Part shown: piece by piece, positions 1 through 10,494 of the stretch
Numbering within the stretch: position 1 is the stretch's first letter
Layout: each line of letters opens with the position of its first letter
NCBI GenBank assembly: GCA_024516155.1
Contig: JAJJXM010000003.1
Coordinates: forward strand, 248,001 to 312,000
Reading direction: 5' to 3'
DNA length: 64,000 nt
DNA from: Pyronema omphalodes
Lineage: Eukaryota; Ascomycota; Pezizomycetes; Pezizales; Pyronemataceae
Notes under the pieces: generated by a model
What the model saw: the letters and a program-made list of their open reading frames with translations, nothing else
Told to the model about the DNA's origin: nothing
The model's database searches: none
Position numbers and translations under genes: made by a program

Positions 1-477
1 ACAGAAAAAAGATGGAGGGTGAGTTATGCGTTATTCTGCATGAAATGGTAAAAATACATAGTCAATCTACGGACATATGTGCGAATGTCATGACGACACA
101 TCGGATAAATTTCAAACCGCGCATCAAAAAAAAAAAAAAAAAAAAAAAAAAAACTGAGCTCGGTGGCGAATTGTCGACTTTCCTACTTGTCTTTAGTTAT
201 GGAAATAAGCTCCCAAAGAACACCCTTGGAACACCCTTGGAACACCTGAGGGAAGGAAGAAAGGAAGGAAGGAAGGAATAAACGAAAGAAACATCTTTAG
301 CTTGAAACAACACGGACAAATGTGCGGAATTGAAATATGCGAGATTTTACAGTCTGATAATACATAAAGAATTTGTATGTATTCAAGAAAGTTATAACCC
401 ATATGTAATAATAAATGCTTTTCTTTTTCTCTCCTCGAAATTCATAATCAGGTCCATACCATAACCCCATACTGTAA

Positions 478-575
478 CCATACCCTAACCAAACCAGAAA
501 CCAGAAACCAAAAATCATAACCAAAAACCATAAACCATAAACCAGAAACCGTAACCAAAAACCGTAAACCAGAAA
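478..575. repeat. Degenerate AAACCAKA minisatellite
   Basis: Imperfect head-to-tail copies of an 8-9 bp unit resembling AAACCATA, AAACCAGA or AAACCGTA run through this stretch on the plus strand. The unit is AC-rich on one strand and does not match the canonical TTAGGG telomere repeat. No function can be assigned. Confidence 0.6.
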
Positions 576-820
576 AAACCCGCTAAATACTTTAAATAAA
601 TAAAAAAAAACTCCTGAAAAAGAAAAGAAAAGAGCTTTGAGTGGCGACTTTTTCCCTTGGAGTCTTGTCTTCGACGTTGCTCCCTATACCGAAATCCCCA
701 TACCGCAATCCCCAGGCCCCAGTACAACAGGAGTCTCATCATTCCTCCGGGTCCTATCATTTCCCCTTATTCCCGAAAAACTGCACCTTCAACGCCTATC
801 TATATCCCCTTCCCCTCCCC

Positions 821-900
821 CATATCCCCCATCACCATATCCCCCCTCCCCTCCCCTCCCCCCTCATACTCCCCCTCATATCCCCCATCACCATATCCCC
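821..900. repeat. C-rich tract with a 24-bp direct repeat
   Basis: A 24-bp CATATCCCC-containing word occurs at 821-844 and again at 877-900, inside a longer pyrimidine tract rich in CCCC runs. The complementary strand has many GGGG runs, so G-quadruplex or i-motif structure is possible. A G-rich tract of the opposite polarity lies about 300 bp downstream (1128-1185). Confidence 0.55.
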
Positions 901-1522
901 ATATCCCCCCCCCGCCCTAAATCAAAGACAAAGAACACCTCTGTCTAACAATCACCTCATCCTGAAACCTCATAACACCAAAGGATCCAAAACTATTCCT
1001 GATCGCATTTAATCTTGCCAGTGTCCTGGCTCTCTGCTGGATCGTGTAGGCGTCTGGTTCGCGTTTTTTCCTGTTTGTTGTTGGTTAGGTGTCTTCATAT
1101 GGAAGATATTTTGGTTGTGGGCTATGGCGGGAGGGGGGGAGAGGGGGGAGATGGGGGAAGAGGGATATAGGGGATAGAAGGGGGAACTTACAATTCTCGT
1201 AATCTTCTCTCGGGGGAATTACACCATTCGCACTATTTTGAAAAAAAAAAACAGAATGTCAATAATGATATCCAGAGCTTGGAATATATCCGAATAAATA
1301 AACTAGGGGGTAGATATGGATGTTTTGGGGGGGTTTTTTGGGGGAAAATAAAAAAAGAAGGTTAATCATAGTAACCGCTGTGGATTAGGCGTCCTGATAC
1401 TTCGCGGTAACAGAAACATAGATTCTGTGGGGTTTTTTGGAGTGTAAGAAAAGTTGAAAAATATGGAGGGCGGTGGGGGTGATGGAGGCTGGGGGGATGA
1501 AGGGGTATTGCAGGAATGGGGA

Positions 1523-2858
1523 TCATGAGGGGAATTCGTGATGTGTTCTTAGGGGAAAAGTATACGCATTTTTGAAGAATGGAAAATTGATACTGACCCA
1601 GCTGTTATCTGCGCCCTCGTTGCTATGGAAATATTAGTATTGTATCAAGACCACCACCAGATAAACTGGCCAGATAAGGGTAAAGGGTAAAACTTACTGC
1701 TTGACACAATACTCTCCCTTGCAAGATTTGCAAACCCTGCTCGTTGACTTATTACACTCCCTACACATCTGTCCACACTCAAAGCAATCCAACTGCACCT
1801 TCGCAGTCTATATATCGTCAGTCAAAATCACCCACCATAGATATTTCCCAAGCACTCTGAAGAAATGCAAGTGAATAAGAAAAGGAGGCAAAGCGACAAC
1901 AACTTACCTTATTGTCGCCTCCCTCTTGAAGCTTTAAACAATCCTCACACCACCATTTCCCACAGCCCTCACACCAACGATTCTTGACACAACCCTCACA
2001 TCTCAAAACATCCCTAGCCTCCTCATTACAAGCAACCCTGATTTCACTGCTAGCAATCGGTACCGGCGCTTTCACAACCCTAGAAAGCAGCCTCCCATCT
2101 CTAGCCTCAGGTGATTGTCCACAACCCTGACATCCACCACGGAGTCTAATATTTGCAATCTTCTGCTCCGTTTCTTCACCCTCTTCACAGTGTCGTGGTC
2201 CACTACATAATCTCGTATCAAACGCAATTGTTCCCTCCGCAGCCTTCAGAACTGATGTCCAATCACCACTGACATTTCTTATATCAAAAAACCGCCCGTT
2301 TGTTGCTGCAATATCAGTCTCGTCGGATTTTCCAAACCAGTATATTCCCTTGATACTGGGCTTCTGTTCCTGTTCGTGCGCTACAGAACCCCGGAGAAGA
2401 TATTGTAATAGCAGCATCAGTTGTACTTCGTTGATGCTTGTACACCCCCGAATTGATAGTAGTTGGAGCTTGTAGGTTGAGCCGGTTAGAAGCTCGTGGA
2501 GGAGGTCGATGGTGATGGGAAGAGTGTCGAGGATTAAGGTTTTCAAATCGCGGAGAACAGGCGCTCGGCGGAGGAGCAGGTGTGGCGAGCTCCGGTAGAG
2601 GGGTGTGAGGGAGGTTTTGGTCGCATGTGCGGGGAGGAGGGAGAGGTTTAGGTGCCGCCAGACGCTGCGGGAGTGGGTGAGGAGGAGGTAGAAGCTGCGG
2701 GAGCAGAGGGAGAGCGCAAGGAGCTCTGTAGGGAGGAGATAAGGCGTCGTGTTTAGGAGGAGGTATTCATTGCTGGGGGTGTCATGTCAGTGGGATTCTG
2801 GATGAGACGGGGAAAGGCGCAGGTACGATAGGAAGGATAGTAATGATTGAGGTGCCAT
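1523..2858 (-). CDS. F-box/LRR-like protein with Cys-rich C-terminus
   Basis: Inferred exons on the minus strand are 2858-2827, 2772-1908, 1807-1698 and 1622-1523 (368 residues). All phases close, and the introns carry CTGAC, CTGACGA and TACTAAT branch signals. The N-terminus (about residues 8-50) is Leu-rich and reads like a fungal F-box (LLPTELLALSLCSRSF). An LRR-like segment with a CTSI motif follows around residue 100. The last third carries many C-x2-C pairs (GCQGCG, CEGC, CDC-type knuckles) ending in CKSCKGEYC. Such proteins usually act as substrate adaptors of SCF ubiquitin ligases. The F-box start depends on a 32-bp first exon, and the last exon rests on one splice site; skipping that splice would end the protein about 30 residues sooner. 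The family call is by pattern, not a database match. Confidence 0.72.
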
Positions 2859-5800
2859 TGAATTGTGTTGTATATATGGCAGTGGAGGTTTGTAGATGAT
2901 GGGATATTGAGCGCTGGGTGCGGTGATGAATATAAAAAGCTGAGTACTACGTAGATATCCTGCGCTGAGTGCTGGCTTTGATCTACGAATATCGATGTCT
3001 CTTGAGATCTTCTGGCTCGGACCTTGGGGGAGTGGTCGGCTTCATATTCACGTCTCTATGTATTGCTTGCACCTTGGTGACCTGATAACGATAGACCAGT
3101 TCCTTCCAGTCTCGAACATCACATCTGGGAAGAAAGCTGGGCTCCAATCATCTGGAGGTGTTGCGCATGCCGGGATGTTCCCAAGCTACTGTCGCTCTAT
3201 CCTATGTACCTCCATATCTTCGCGGGTTTGTAGCGGAAGAAGGAGTGGGGTGGAGGCTGGGTCTTGCACAAGGATTGGAAGATGGAGAGGGTGGGTTATG
3301 GTTGTTTTAGTGGTGGTGGTGGTAATGGTGGTGGTGGTCTGCCAAACTGGTGGGATCTGTAATAGGGTAAGTGCTTGATGGTCTAAGATGGAGAGGGTGG
3401 TGGGCGCGGGATATCACGCGGCGCATACACCTAGCCCACGGTACGCGCTTCACATCATGACGCATTTGAGGAACGCTTTCTGCAAATCCTGATTATCCGT
3501 TCTCCGCAACCTATCCAATTGACAGGAGACTTGTCAGATAACCTTTCTTCTGACAGCCTGATATTTGAGAAGATCTTCTTTTTTGAAGAGCAAACTTCAT
3601 GTTTCGAAGGAAACACCAAACGCATATCCTTACTCCAAAACTATTCATCGCCTTACATCATAGCCTGATATGTTACGCGTTTAGGTTTTTCTTAGGCTCA
3701 GTTACGCACTATACCTAAGCGTTACATGACCTGATTCCACCGCGGACTCCGAGGCGTGGCGGACTCACTTACTCGCTCGCTCACTCGCTCACCTCAAGCT
3801 CGAATTAAAATTATTTATCTCTTGGCAGTTTCCAAAGACTCGATTTATTACCCTTAGCATGATGCTGATGATGCTGATGGTGATGATAACAGCCTTAGCC
3901 CGTAACGCTTAACACTCACACCACGCATAGCTGCATAAAAAAACTTCTTTCGTGACTCTATTTATTAAGTCCTAATCTAAGCGTTGCTCTTGCTTGATGT
4001 TGTTTCGTAACGCTGTCGACGTTATCTCCACCCTGTCGGCGTCTCAACCGACTCCACGAACGGCGTGGGAGGGTGTGGTCGCATGATGCTTGTTTCAACG
4101 CTGTGAGCCCAGGGAGCCTTCGCTGGACTGGGCAACTGGACGTCTTGCAGCACAACATGATGTCGACGTGTTCCTTCCAAACGACCCCCAACTCAACACA
4201 ACCCAACGAGGTCCCAACGATATTCAGCAGTGATATATATCCAACCCAAACTACTGTGCTTTTTCTTTCCTTCTTTCTGGAGTTTACGAAGATCGATGAT
4301 CACAATTAAACTCCAGTTCCCAAATCTAGATTAGATTTGGATTGCGAAGCTAACTCTAGAGCCAATGGAACCCTGTGAACCCTGGATGGAACCCCCATCT
4401 ATGTACCGACTTCGAAGCTATGTAGATAGCCTTCAGCCTGAGTATGCACGCCCGCGGATAGCTAAGATAGCCTAACAAACTACCTTACATCCATCCATCC
4501 CTCTTCGTAAGAATTGTGGGGCGGAATTTTATCCGTGCTTCGAAAGTAAAGTTCGAGATCACCAATAGCACCACCGCTATGCATCAGATGTCCACCGGTT
4601 GTTTCGCCAGGGAAAGGAGGAAGCATTAAAGTTGTTACCCCTCAGCCTGGGCAGGAGAGAGACGGCGGCAGTTGGAGTTGGAGATGTCCGTATTCATCGG
4701 CGTTACAGGAACTTCGGCAGTACGTAACTCCGTATCAAATCGTGCATTCCGTTCCTCCTGATAACTCTATGCATAAACACTCCCCATTATGAGGTTGATC
4801 TGCGATGCACAGGTGTTACCTACACCTGAAGTACCCCACGGTACGACCTCATGGTGAAACCTAGCACCTAGCGATATTAGAGTCGCCGCGGAAGTAATTG
4901 CTGCCGCCGGATATAACATTGCAGATTCCCGTCCACGTTTTATAAATTTGGTTTTTGTTTCCGCTCTTGTTTCCAATTCTTAAAGATGCTTGGACGGCGA
5001 CCTGGTTGCGTGCTTCGTGACTCGTGCATCGTTCGCCTTGAGTTACAGCAGGCGGTCACGTAAGACAGTTGCGCAGTGACACTTCATGTCAATATAAAGT
5101 CATTTCATGTCGCATCCAATAGATAACCTAATCTCAATCCCAACCAGCCATATCGCTTGCTTTGAGGTGTCGTTTGATAACAGGCACTATTTATAATGAA
5201 AACCCAATTCCAACCCAAATTGGGATGTTGTTTACAGAGTGTCCAGATCCTTTCGAGATATGGATCTTGAAATGTGAGGTCTCAGGTTGTGGTTGCCATG
5301 TAGAGCACTTTGCTTTTTCTTCTTGCCCCGCGAAATGATCCCGTTGATCTGATCAGATCTTAGTCCAGGTATGATAATTTGCGAGCGGATGAGCGACAAA
5401 ATCGACGAGTAAGAGAGGCGATATGAAGCACGACTTGTGCTTCTTTCGAAAATCACACTGTGGGCGCGTGACAACTTTTGGGTAGAGCAAGTATAAGGGT
5501 GCGGTTGGATTGAGCTGGAACCAACCTCACAGTAGTCCAAGCATCAGACCATACTCGGACTCATCCATAACCGCACCCAAACACCAGATCACACCGACTA
5601 TATTTCCACTCCATGTGAAGGCAATTGCATTCAGAAATGGTATCCTGAAGCCTCATTCGTCTCGAATAGTATATTCTAGTCATATGCTCGTGTGCTTTCC
5701 ATGTGAAAACGACCTCGCGCCGCGACAAAGGGCGAAATAGATGGTGTGCTTTGATCGGCCGGGTTCTATAATGTGGTCAGAACACTGACGTTGCATATTT

Positions 5801-8106
5801 TTCTTCAGGCCTCCTCATGTTGAATGGCTTCGATAGCTTTGATCCTGAAAGCAGAGCTTAACCGTGTGCAAAATGTGTTCAGAAGCCTGCGACTATGGCA
5901 CCATAGATTTTATCCATGAGGTTAAGCTTTTAAAGCCAGTCAGTTCCTCCGGGGATTTAGCCGAGAGTCGAGGGTCGAGTCGCGAGGCACAGTTATCACC
6001 CGCGAGTGAGGCTGTGATAGTGCGCCTGGAGTATATCAGTACAGATCTGCTGATTATCCTAGTCTAAAGTCCGTTATGAAGTCCACTTCCTAGGCCACCT
6101 TGATGTAAAAATAGTAGTTCTGTCGGAGTATCTATGCACCCGACTACTTACACACCGATGGTTTGCACGTGGCTGCGCTGTGTAACACGGAGTTCAAAGT
6201 CCTTTTGTCGATGTTACTGGTTGATAGACTGACAGTTGACTCGGTTTTGGACTCAGAGTAAACCACGCGGGTTTAACGATCATGAAGGGTATCGACGAGT
6301 TGCGCGTGATGTGTTGAATTCGTGGTGATATTTAGTCATGTAATTCGTAAGGTGAGGCTTGATAATTCCCTCTGACAACTGAATTGGTTAGAGTTGAATT
6401 AAAACCCATTGATACAAGTCTTTATAATAAAGAATGATTAATCAGGCACATACGATTCTGTGGAGAAACTCTGTGTAAGTATTGCATAGATGCGTGAAAA
6501 GATGGAGGATGGAGAAATGAATGGTTTATGGATGATTTGGTAGCTATACCGATGTTTACGGTCTATGGTATGTATCCTCCACCTAAGTCCACCTTCTGGC
6601 TGCAGTTACATGTCCGCCGTTGTCTTGTAAGTTGGGAAGTGCTTCCTTATATATATAAGCTTAGGCCAGATACGTGTGTGAATATTTCAGAATTATGTAA
6701 AGTACTTAGTCCTTTCGTCAATCGCAGTCGATACGTATATTTACAATCGATCTAAGAAGAGATCATGTAAACTACCGGCTCATAGGGGCCAGGGTGTCGA
6801 ATCACTCAGGGACCACAAAAGGACTCTGGGGCGGTAACTCGTGTACTGTATTTCGAACCGCTGAACCACTTTATTATTCATACCGTAGCAGTAACTAGAA
6901 GATATCCCTTTTCACCGGAGTCTCTCAAGTCGGTGAAGCCCCAGTAAATGTCAGATATGTCATAGTCGCGAAGTAATTGTAAGGTTTCTGGAGGGTTGGG
7001 GTTTGTGGGTGAGCTTAGGGCTTCGTTTTTTTCGCTTAGCCGGGTGGTTAGGGTATGTACGACGCTACGGGAACGATCCGGGGCTATCCCGTATTAACCC
7101 GTACTATATATACTTTTGAGGACCTTTACTTGAACAGTTATGAAACTCCATCATCATCATCATCATCATCATCAATGTCATCTTCATTCACTTTCACCCA
7201 TCAGCGTTTATAGTTAGACCGCGACTGAAATATCAGATGTCAATCCACCATGTACTTCGGACGCCCAGAAAAGACCAAGAGAGATCATGAGTTTCCTGGG
7301 AAAATATAGAACCATGGCAAATACGTAAATCTATCTTGTTTTACCAATAATACTAACGATGCTATTCATGACTTGCTGGCTCTTTGCAAGGCTTGTTGTC
7401 ACCAAACGTACATCTTCCATCATGTTCGCCTCATTCAGGGCTACATTGTGGCGAAGCCCGAACATCAAAAGAAGTTAAAAGGATCGACGGAACATCGGCA
7501 AGATGCTTGGTTAATTTTTAAATAGAAACTTAACCAGCTTTCTAAGGGTCTGGTGGCTATTATGTACTTGGATTAGTTCTTGCTTTACTCTTATGTTATT
7601 CGCTACACATTAATCACTATGAAATTACCCGAAGATTTTCCAACATTTACTCCTGCAACAAATTCATCAGTCATCCATAACCGGCTGCCTTGAGCAGATG
7701 ATCCTTGTCATTGACGATGCGCATGCTGATTTCATTGGTTCCAAGCTTCCCTACGGAGAAGAGCGTGCCCTTGTGGATACGAGATCGATACACACCTAAT
7801 ATCTAGGTTAAGCCATCTACACTGGCCTTCGCAAGGCGAATTAGTTGGCATGGAACCTTTTCTATTATCGAGCCTTTGGCTAAACCCCATAACATTTCTG
7901 TAAAGCATGAGGATATCACTTCTTCACCGGGCTCAATGTACAAGAAGCACACGAGTGACAATGTCAAAAGTATTTTGCAACCCACAACGTCCACATAATC
8001 CAGCAAGTTCAGAAACCCCATCAAACTTCTTGGGTACTTCGAGAATACCGAGAATATCTCCCACGCATCACCCACCGCGGCCGACGTCGGAAACCATCTC
8101 CTAATC
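2859..8106. other. Gene-poor AT-rich region
   Basis: No convincing gene is visible in about 5.2 kb. Short open frames at 2995-3378 (+), 3958-4206 (-), 5232-5540 (-) and 6528-6755 (+) lack codon structure, domains or splice support. Around 7340-7505 (+) a frame reads protein-like (containing LLALCKACCHQTYIFHH), and 7701-7799 (+) holds a short ATG frame. Both may be remnants of an eroded gene but are unassignable. A (CAT)n microsatellite lies at about 7149-7174. Confidence 0.6.
7149..7174. repeat. (CAT)n microsatellite
   Basis: Eight to nine uninterrupted CAT units lie in intergenic DNA. Confidence 0.85.
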
Positions 8107-8508
8107 ATGCGCAACACCCATCCCACACAAGACCAAGCCGGCCTAGAAGTCGCACCTTCACCCTACGACGGCACATATTCCAACCTCGAGCTTCGACCAT
8201 TAGATCCCACACTTCCTGAGCGGTATTATAATTCCTGGCATGTGAACTTCGACACCGATCCTGAGGTTCCAATTGGAAATGACCCGGAATGTGGGGTCCA
8301 GCCACAACCACGGCAACCCCAACAACCATTCATCAGTCAAACACAAACTAAAATTACGAGAGCTGCGATGGCTGAATCAGCAGCGTCAATAGCTCAGAGA
8401 AAGAGGATACAGAGAAAGGGGAAGATACAGACGATTGTTTGTTTACTACTGCTGGTGGGGTTTTTTGTCGTTGGTCTAATTCTGGTTGGGGTTTTGTCAA
8501 GTAAATAG
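8107..8508 (+). CDS. Small tail-anchored protein resembling a lectin anchor
   Basis: A single 133-residue frame begins at ATG 8107 and ends with TAG. Residues 1-105 are hydrophilic and Pro/Gln-rich, with motifs such as GLEVAPSPYDG. A basic patch (RKRIQRKGK) is followed by one strong membrane segment of about 22 residues (TIVCLLLLVGFFVVGLILVG) that nearly ends the protein. This arrangement of acidic/Pro-rich cytosolic tail, basic stop-transfer patch and membrane helix is the same as the first 120 residues of the membrane lectin encoded at 18329-16734, but no extracellular domain follows. It may be a truncated or specialised paralogue of the lectin anchor, or an unrelated tail-anchored protein. 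The function is unknown. Ends and strand are well supported by length and a clean membrane helix. Confidence 0.6.
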   Translation: MRNTHPTQDQAGLEVAPSPYDGTYSNLELRPLDPTLPERYYNSWHVNFDTDPEVPIGNDPECGVQPQPRQPQQPFISQTQTKITRAAMAESAASIAQRKRIQRKGKIQTIVCLLLLVGFFVVGLILVGVLSSK

Positions 8509-9676
8509 GGGGGATATTACGGAGGGTTTTTGGAGTGTAATAACAAAAAACTAGATGTGAATGACGGATGGTAAATGAGATGTAAATATTTATTGCCGTG
8601 TATAGATTGAAAATGCTATAGCTTTATTAGACTCGCAAGAGTATTTACTCGTTAATCACTTCAGTAAGTTAAGAGGATTGATGAACTATATATAAACTGG
8701 CAGAAAATTAAAATTCATTCTGAAATCTATAGACTTGAAAGCTTGAGATGATGAGGTTGACTTTTTCCATGCCATCGCCAAATACCATATAAACCGACAC
8801 TATCCACTAGACTACGACATTCAGTTCATCTGATCTCAACAAATAAATACCTCAAGGTCGGATGGGAGTAGAAGGCAAAGAGTTATAATATAGGCGGGGA
8901 TTCTTTGAGGATTTGGCTACGGAGATTGGGGAGGATGGGAATCAGTTAATATTTAAGTCAGAGGAGGCGGTAGATGTGGTTATAATACTGGAGTCCGGTG
9001 GTGTGAGAGGGTAATGGGCAGATTGTGTCAATCGATGGAGTAATTAGAATTGAAACTTGGATATATTTACTGTAGAGCCACTTTAAGTATGGTTTCGGGG
9101 GATTGTGGAAAAATGTGATGTGTTTGAATCTTCAATGTGATAGCAGAATAGAAGTGCTTACAAATCATTTAGCACCTCAGAGTAGAGTGAACATGGTGCG
9201 TCACCCGGCCCCTTGAACGTCGCGCAAGCCCCTAAGGCGCAACGCCAGCCCTTGACCAGCTAGTCAGGGTTAACCCTCAAATAAAAGCAAGGCAAGCACC
9301 AGCGCCTACCTCAACGAATTTTAAAATACAAAACAAAACAAGACTTCGGGCACAGCCTGCAGCTATACATACAAAATTTCGCAAATATGGTTGATTCGTA
9401 TACTAATTTTCCTCCGTCCATCTGGCCATACTGAACTGTGATGTTAACGACAGGATTTCGAGTGGGCCTTCCTTCTAGGGCGGTACGTACGGGTGGAGTG
9501 GGGGGGGGGGGGGGTAGTGCGGTACATCGAATTGTGATGTCCTAAGGAAGATTTTTGTCAAGCTCTCAAGCGGGTAGGTGAATGAATAAGTTCAGGCGTG
9601 TATGTATTGATATGGTAATTTTGAATACTGAGTCACAGACTACTCATATGTGAAGCTTAGACTATGCCTTCTAAAT
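8509..9676. other. Intergenic region with poly-G run
   Basis: No gene is seen. A run of about 15 G lies at 9500-9514. The rest is AT-rich sequence without recognisable domains in any frame. Confidence 0.6.
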
Positions 9677-9910
9677 TCATACTTTACGCAAAAGCCGTAG
9701 AATCACGGCAACTAACACATTCCATTCTTCTTCAGCGTACGAGAGTGGTGTCCTTCCTTAATTGTCTCTAAAATCCGCCTGTATGTCCTCGCGATCCAAG
9801 AGGAGGTCGACAATCGCCTCATTCCCTCCTTCTGCAACATATGATACAGGTCTCCTTCCTTTATCGTCCCTGGAATTCGCCTGTACGTCTTCGCGATTCA
9901 GGAGCCCCGA
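9677..9910 (-). pseudogene. Out-of-frame 3' ankyrin units of the NLR gene
   Basis: Reading the minus strand in the frame one base from the NLR stop recovers further ankyrin text: a unit with NREDVQANSRDDKG, then AIVDLLLDREDIQADFRDN, a TAA, then GRTPLSYAEE. These units keep the 102-bp period of the upstream array. They were therefore once coding and are now separated from the NLR frame by an indel near 9900-9925 and by an internal stop. The NLR protein ends at 9861 in a non-ankyrin tail as a result. Confidence 0.7.
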
Positions 9911-10494
9911 GAAGCTTGGCAATCACCTTATGTTGTCTTCCTTTGGCGGTGCGCGAGCGTGGTGTTCCTTCCAAATAGTTTCTAGAATCCGCCTGTACGC
10001 CCTCGTGATCTAGGAATAGATTTACCACCGCCTTCTTCCCTTGTTCTACGGCGTAAAAGAGAGGTGTCTTTCCTCTATCGTCCTTGGAATCCGCCTGTAC
10101 GTCCTTGCAACCCAGGAGCAGTTTTACAATCGCCTCATGCCCTCTTGCCGTGGTGTACGAGAGCGGTGTCCTTCCTGTATCGTCCCTGGAATCCGCCTGT
10201 ACGTCCTTGCAACCCAGGAGCAGTTTTACAATCGCCTCATGCCCTCTTTCTGCGGCGTACGAGAGCGGTGTTCTTCCGGCATCGTCCCTTGAATTCACTT
10301 GCACGTCCTCGCAATCCAAGAGAAGCTTGACAATTACCTCATGACTATTTTTCGCGGCGGCGGCGCACGAAAGTGGTGTGCATCCTTTATTGTCTCTAGA
10401 ATCCGCCTGCACATCGTTGCAATCCAGAAGTAATTTGACAATGGTCTCATGACCTTTCTCAACCGCCAGAAATAACGCAGTTTGGCCTCGCGAC
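9765..10494 (-). repeat. 102-bp ankyrin repeat array
   Basis: The unit encodes one 34-residue ankyrin repeat (consensus DDxGRTPLSYAAxxGHEAIVK). On the plus strand the conserved word TCCxTGGAATCCGCCTGTA recurs from about 9765, 9867, 9979, 10081, 10183, 10285 and 10393. Steps are 102 bp except one of 112 bp, which marks the frameshift, and one of 108 bp, which holds two extra residues. Units starting at 10081 and 10183 differ at only about 8 of 102 positions by eye. Such near-identity suggests recent duplication or gene conversion. Confidence 0.9.

Larger units (their letters stand above)
1..1522. other. Non-coding, low-complexity DNA
   Basis: I see no credible gene here. The stretch holds a run of 28 A (126-153), a short GGAA tract (about 254-280), a degenerate 8-9 bp AAACCAKA-type minisatellite (about 478-575), a C/T-rich tract (about 788-913) and a G-rich tract (about 1128-1185). 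The open frames over the C-rich tract (637-1012) are composition artefacts: they encode only Pro/His/Ile/Ser-rich peptides and are open in all three frames. Confidence 0.7.

Noticed and set aside
637..1012. Three overlapping Pro/His/Ile-rich frames
   Set aside because: They are open in all three frames across a C/T-rich tract, which is a composition artefact.
2995..3378. 127-residue frame on the plus strand
   Set aside because: The end is a GTG/GTT repeat encoding poly-Val; no domain, no codon pattern and no splice support.
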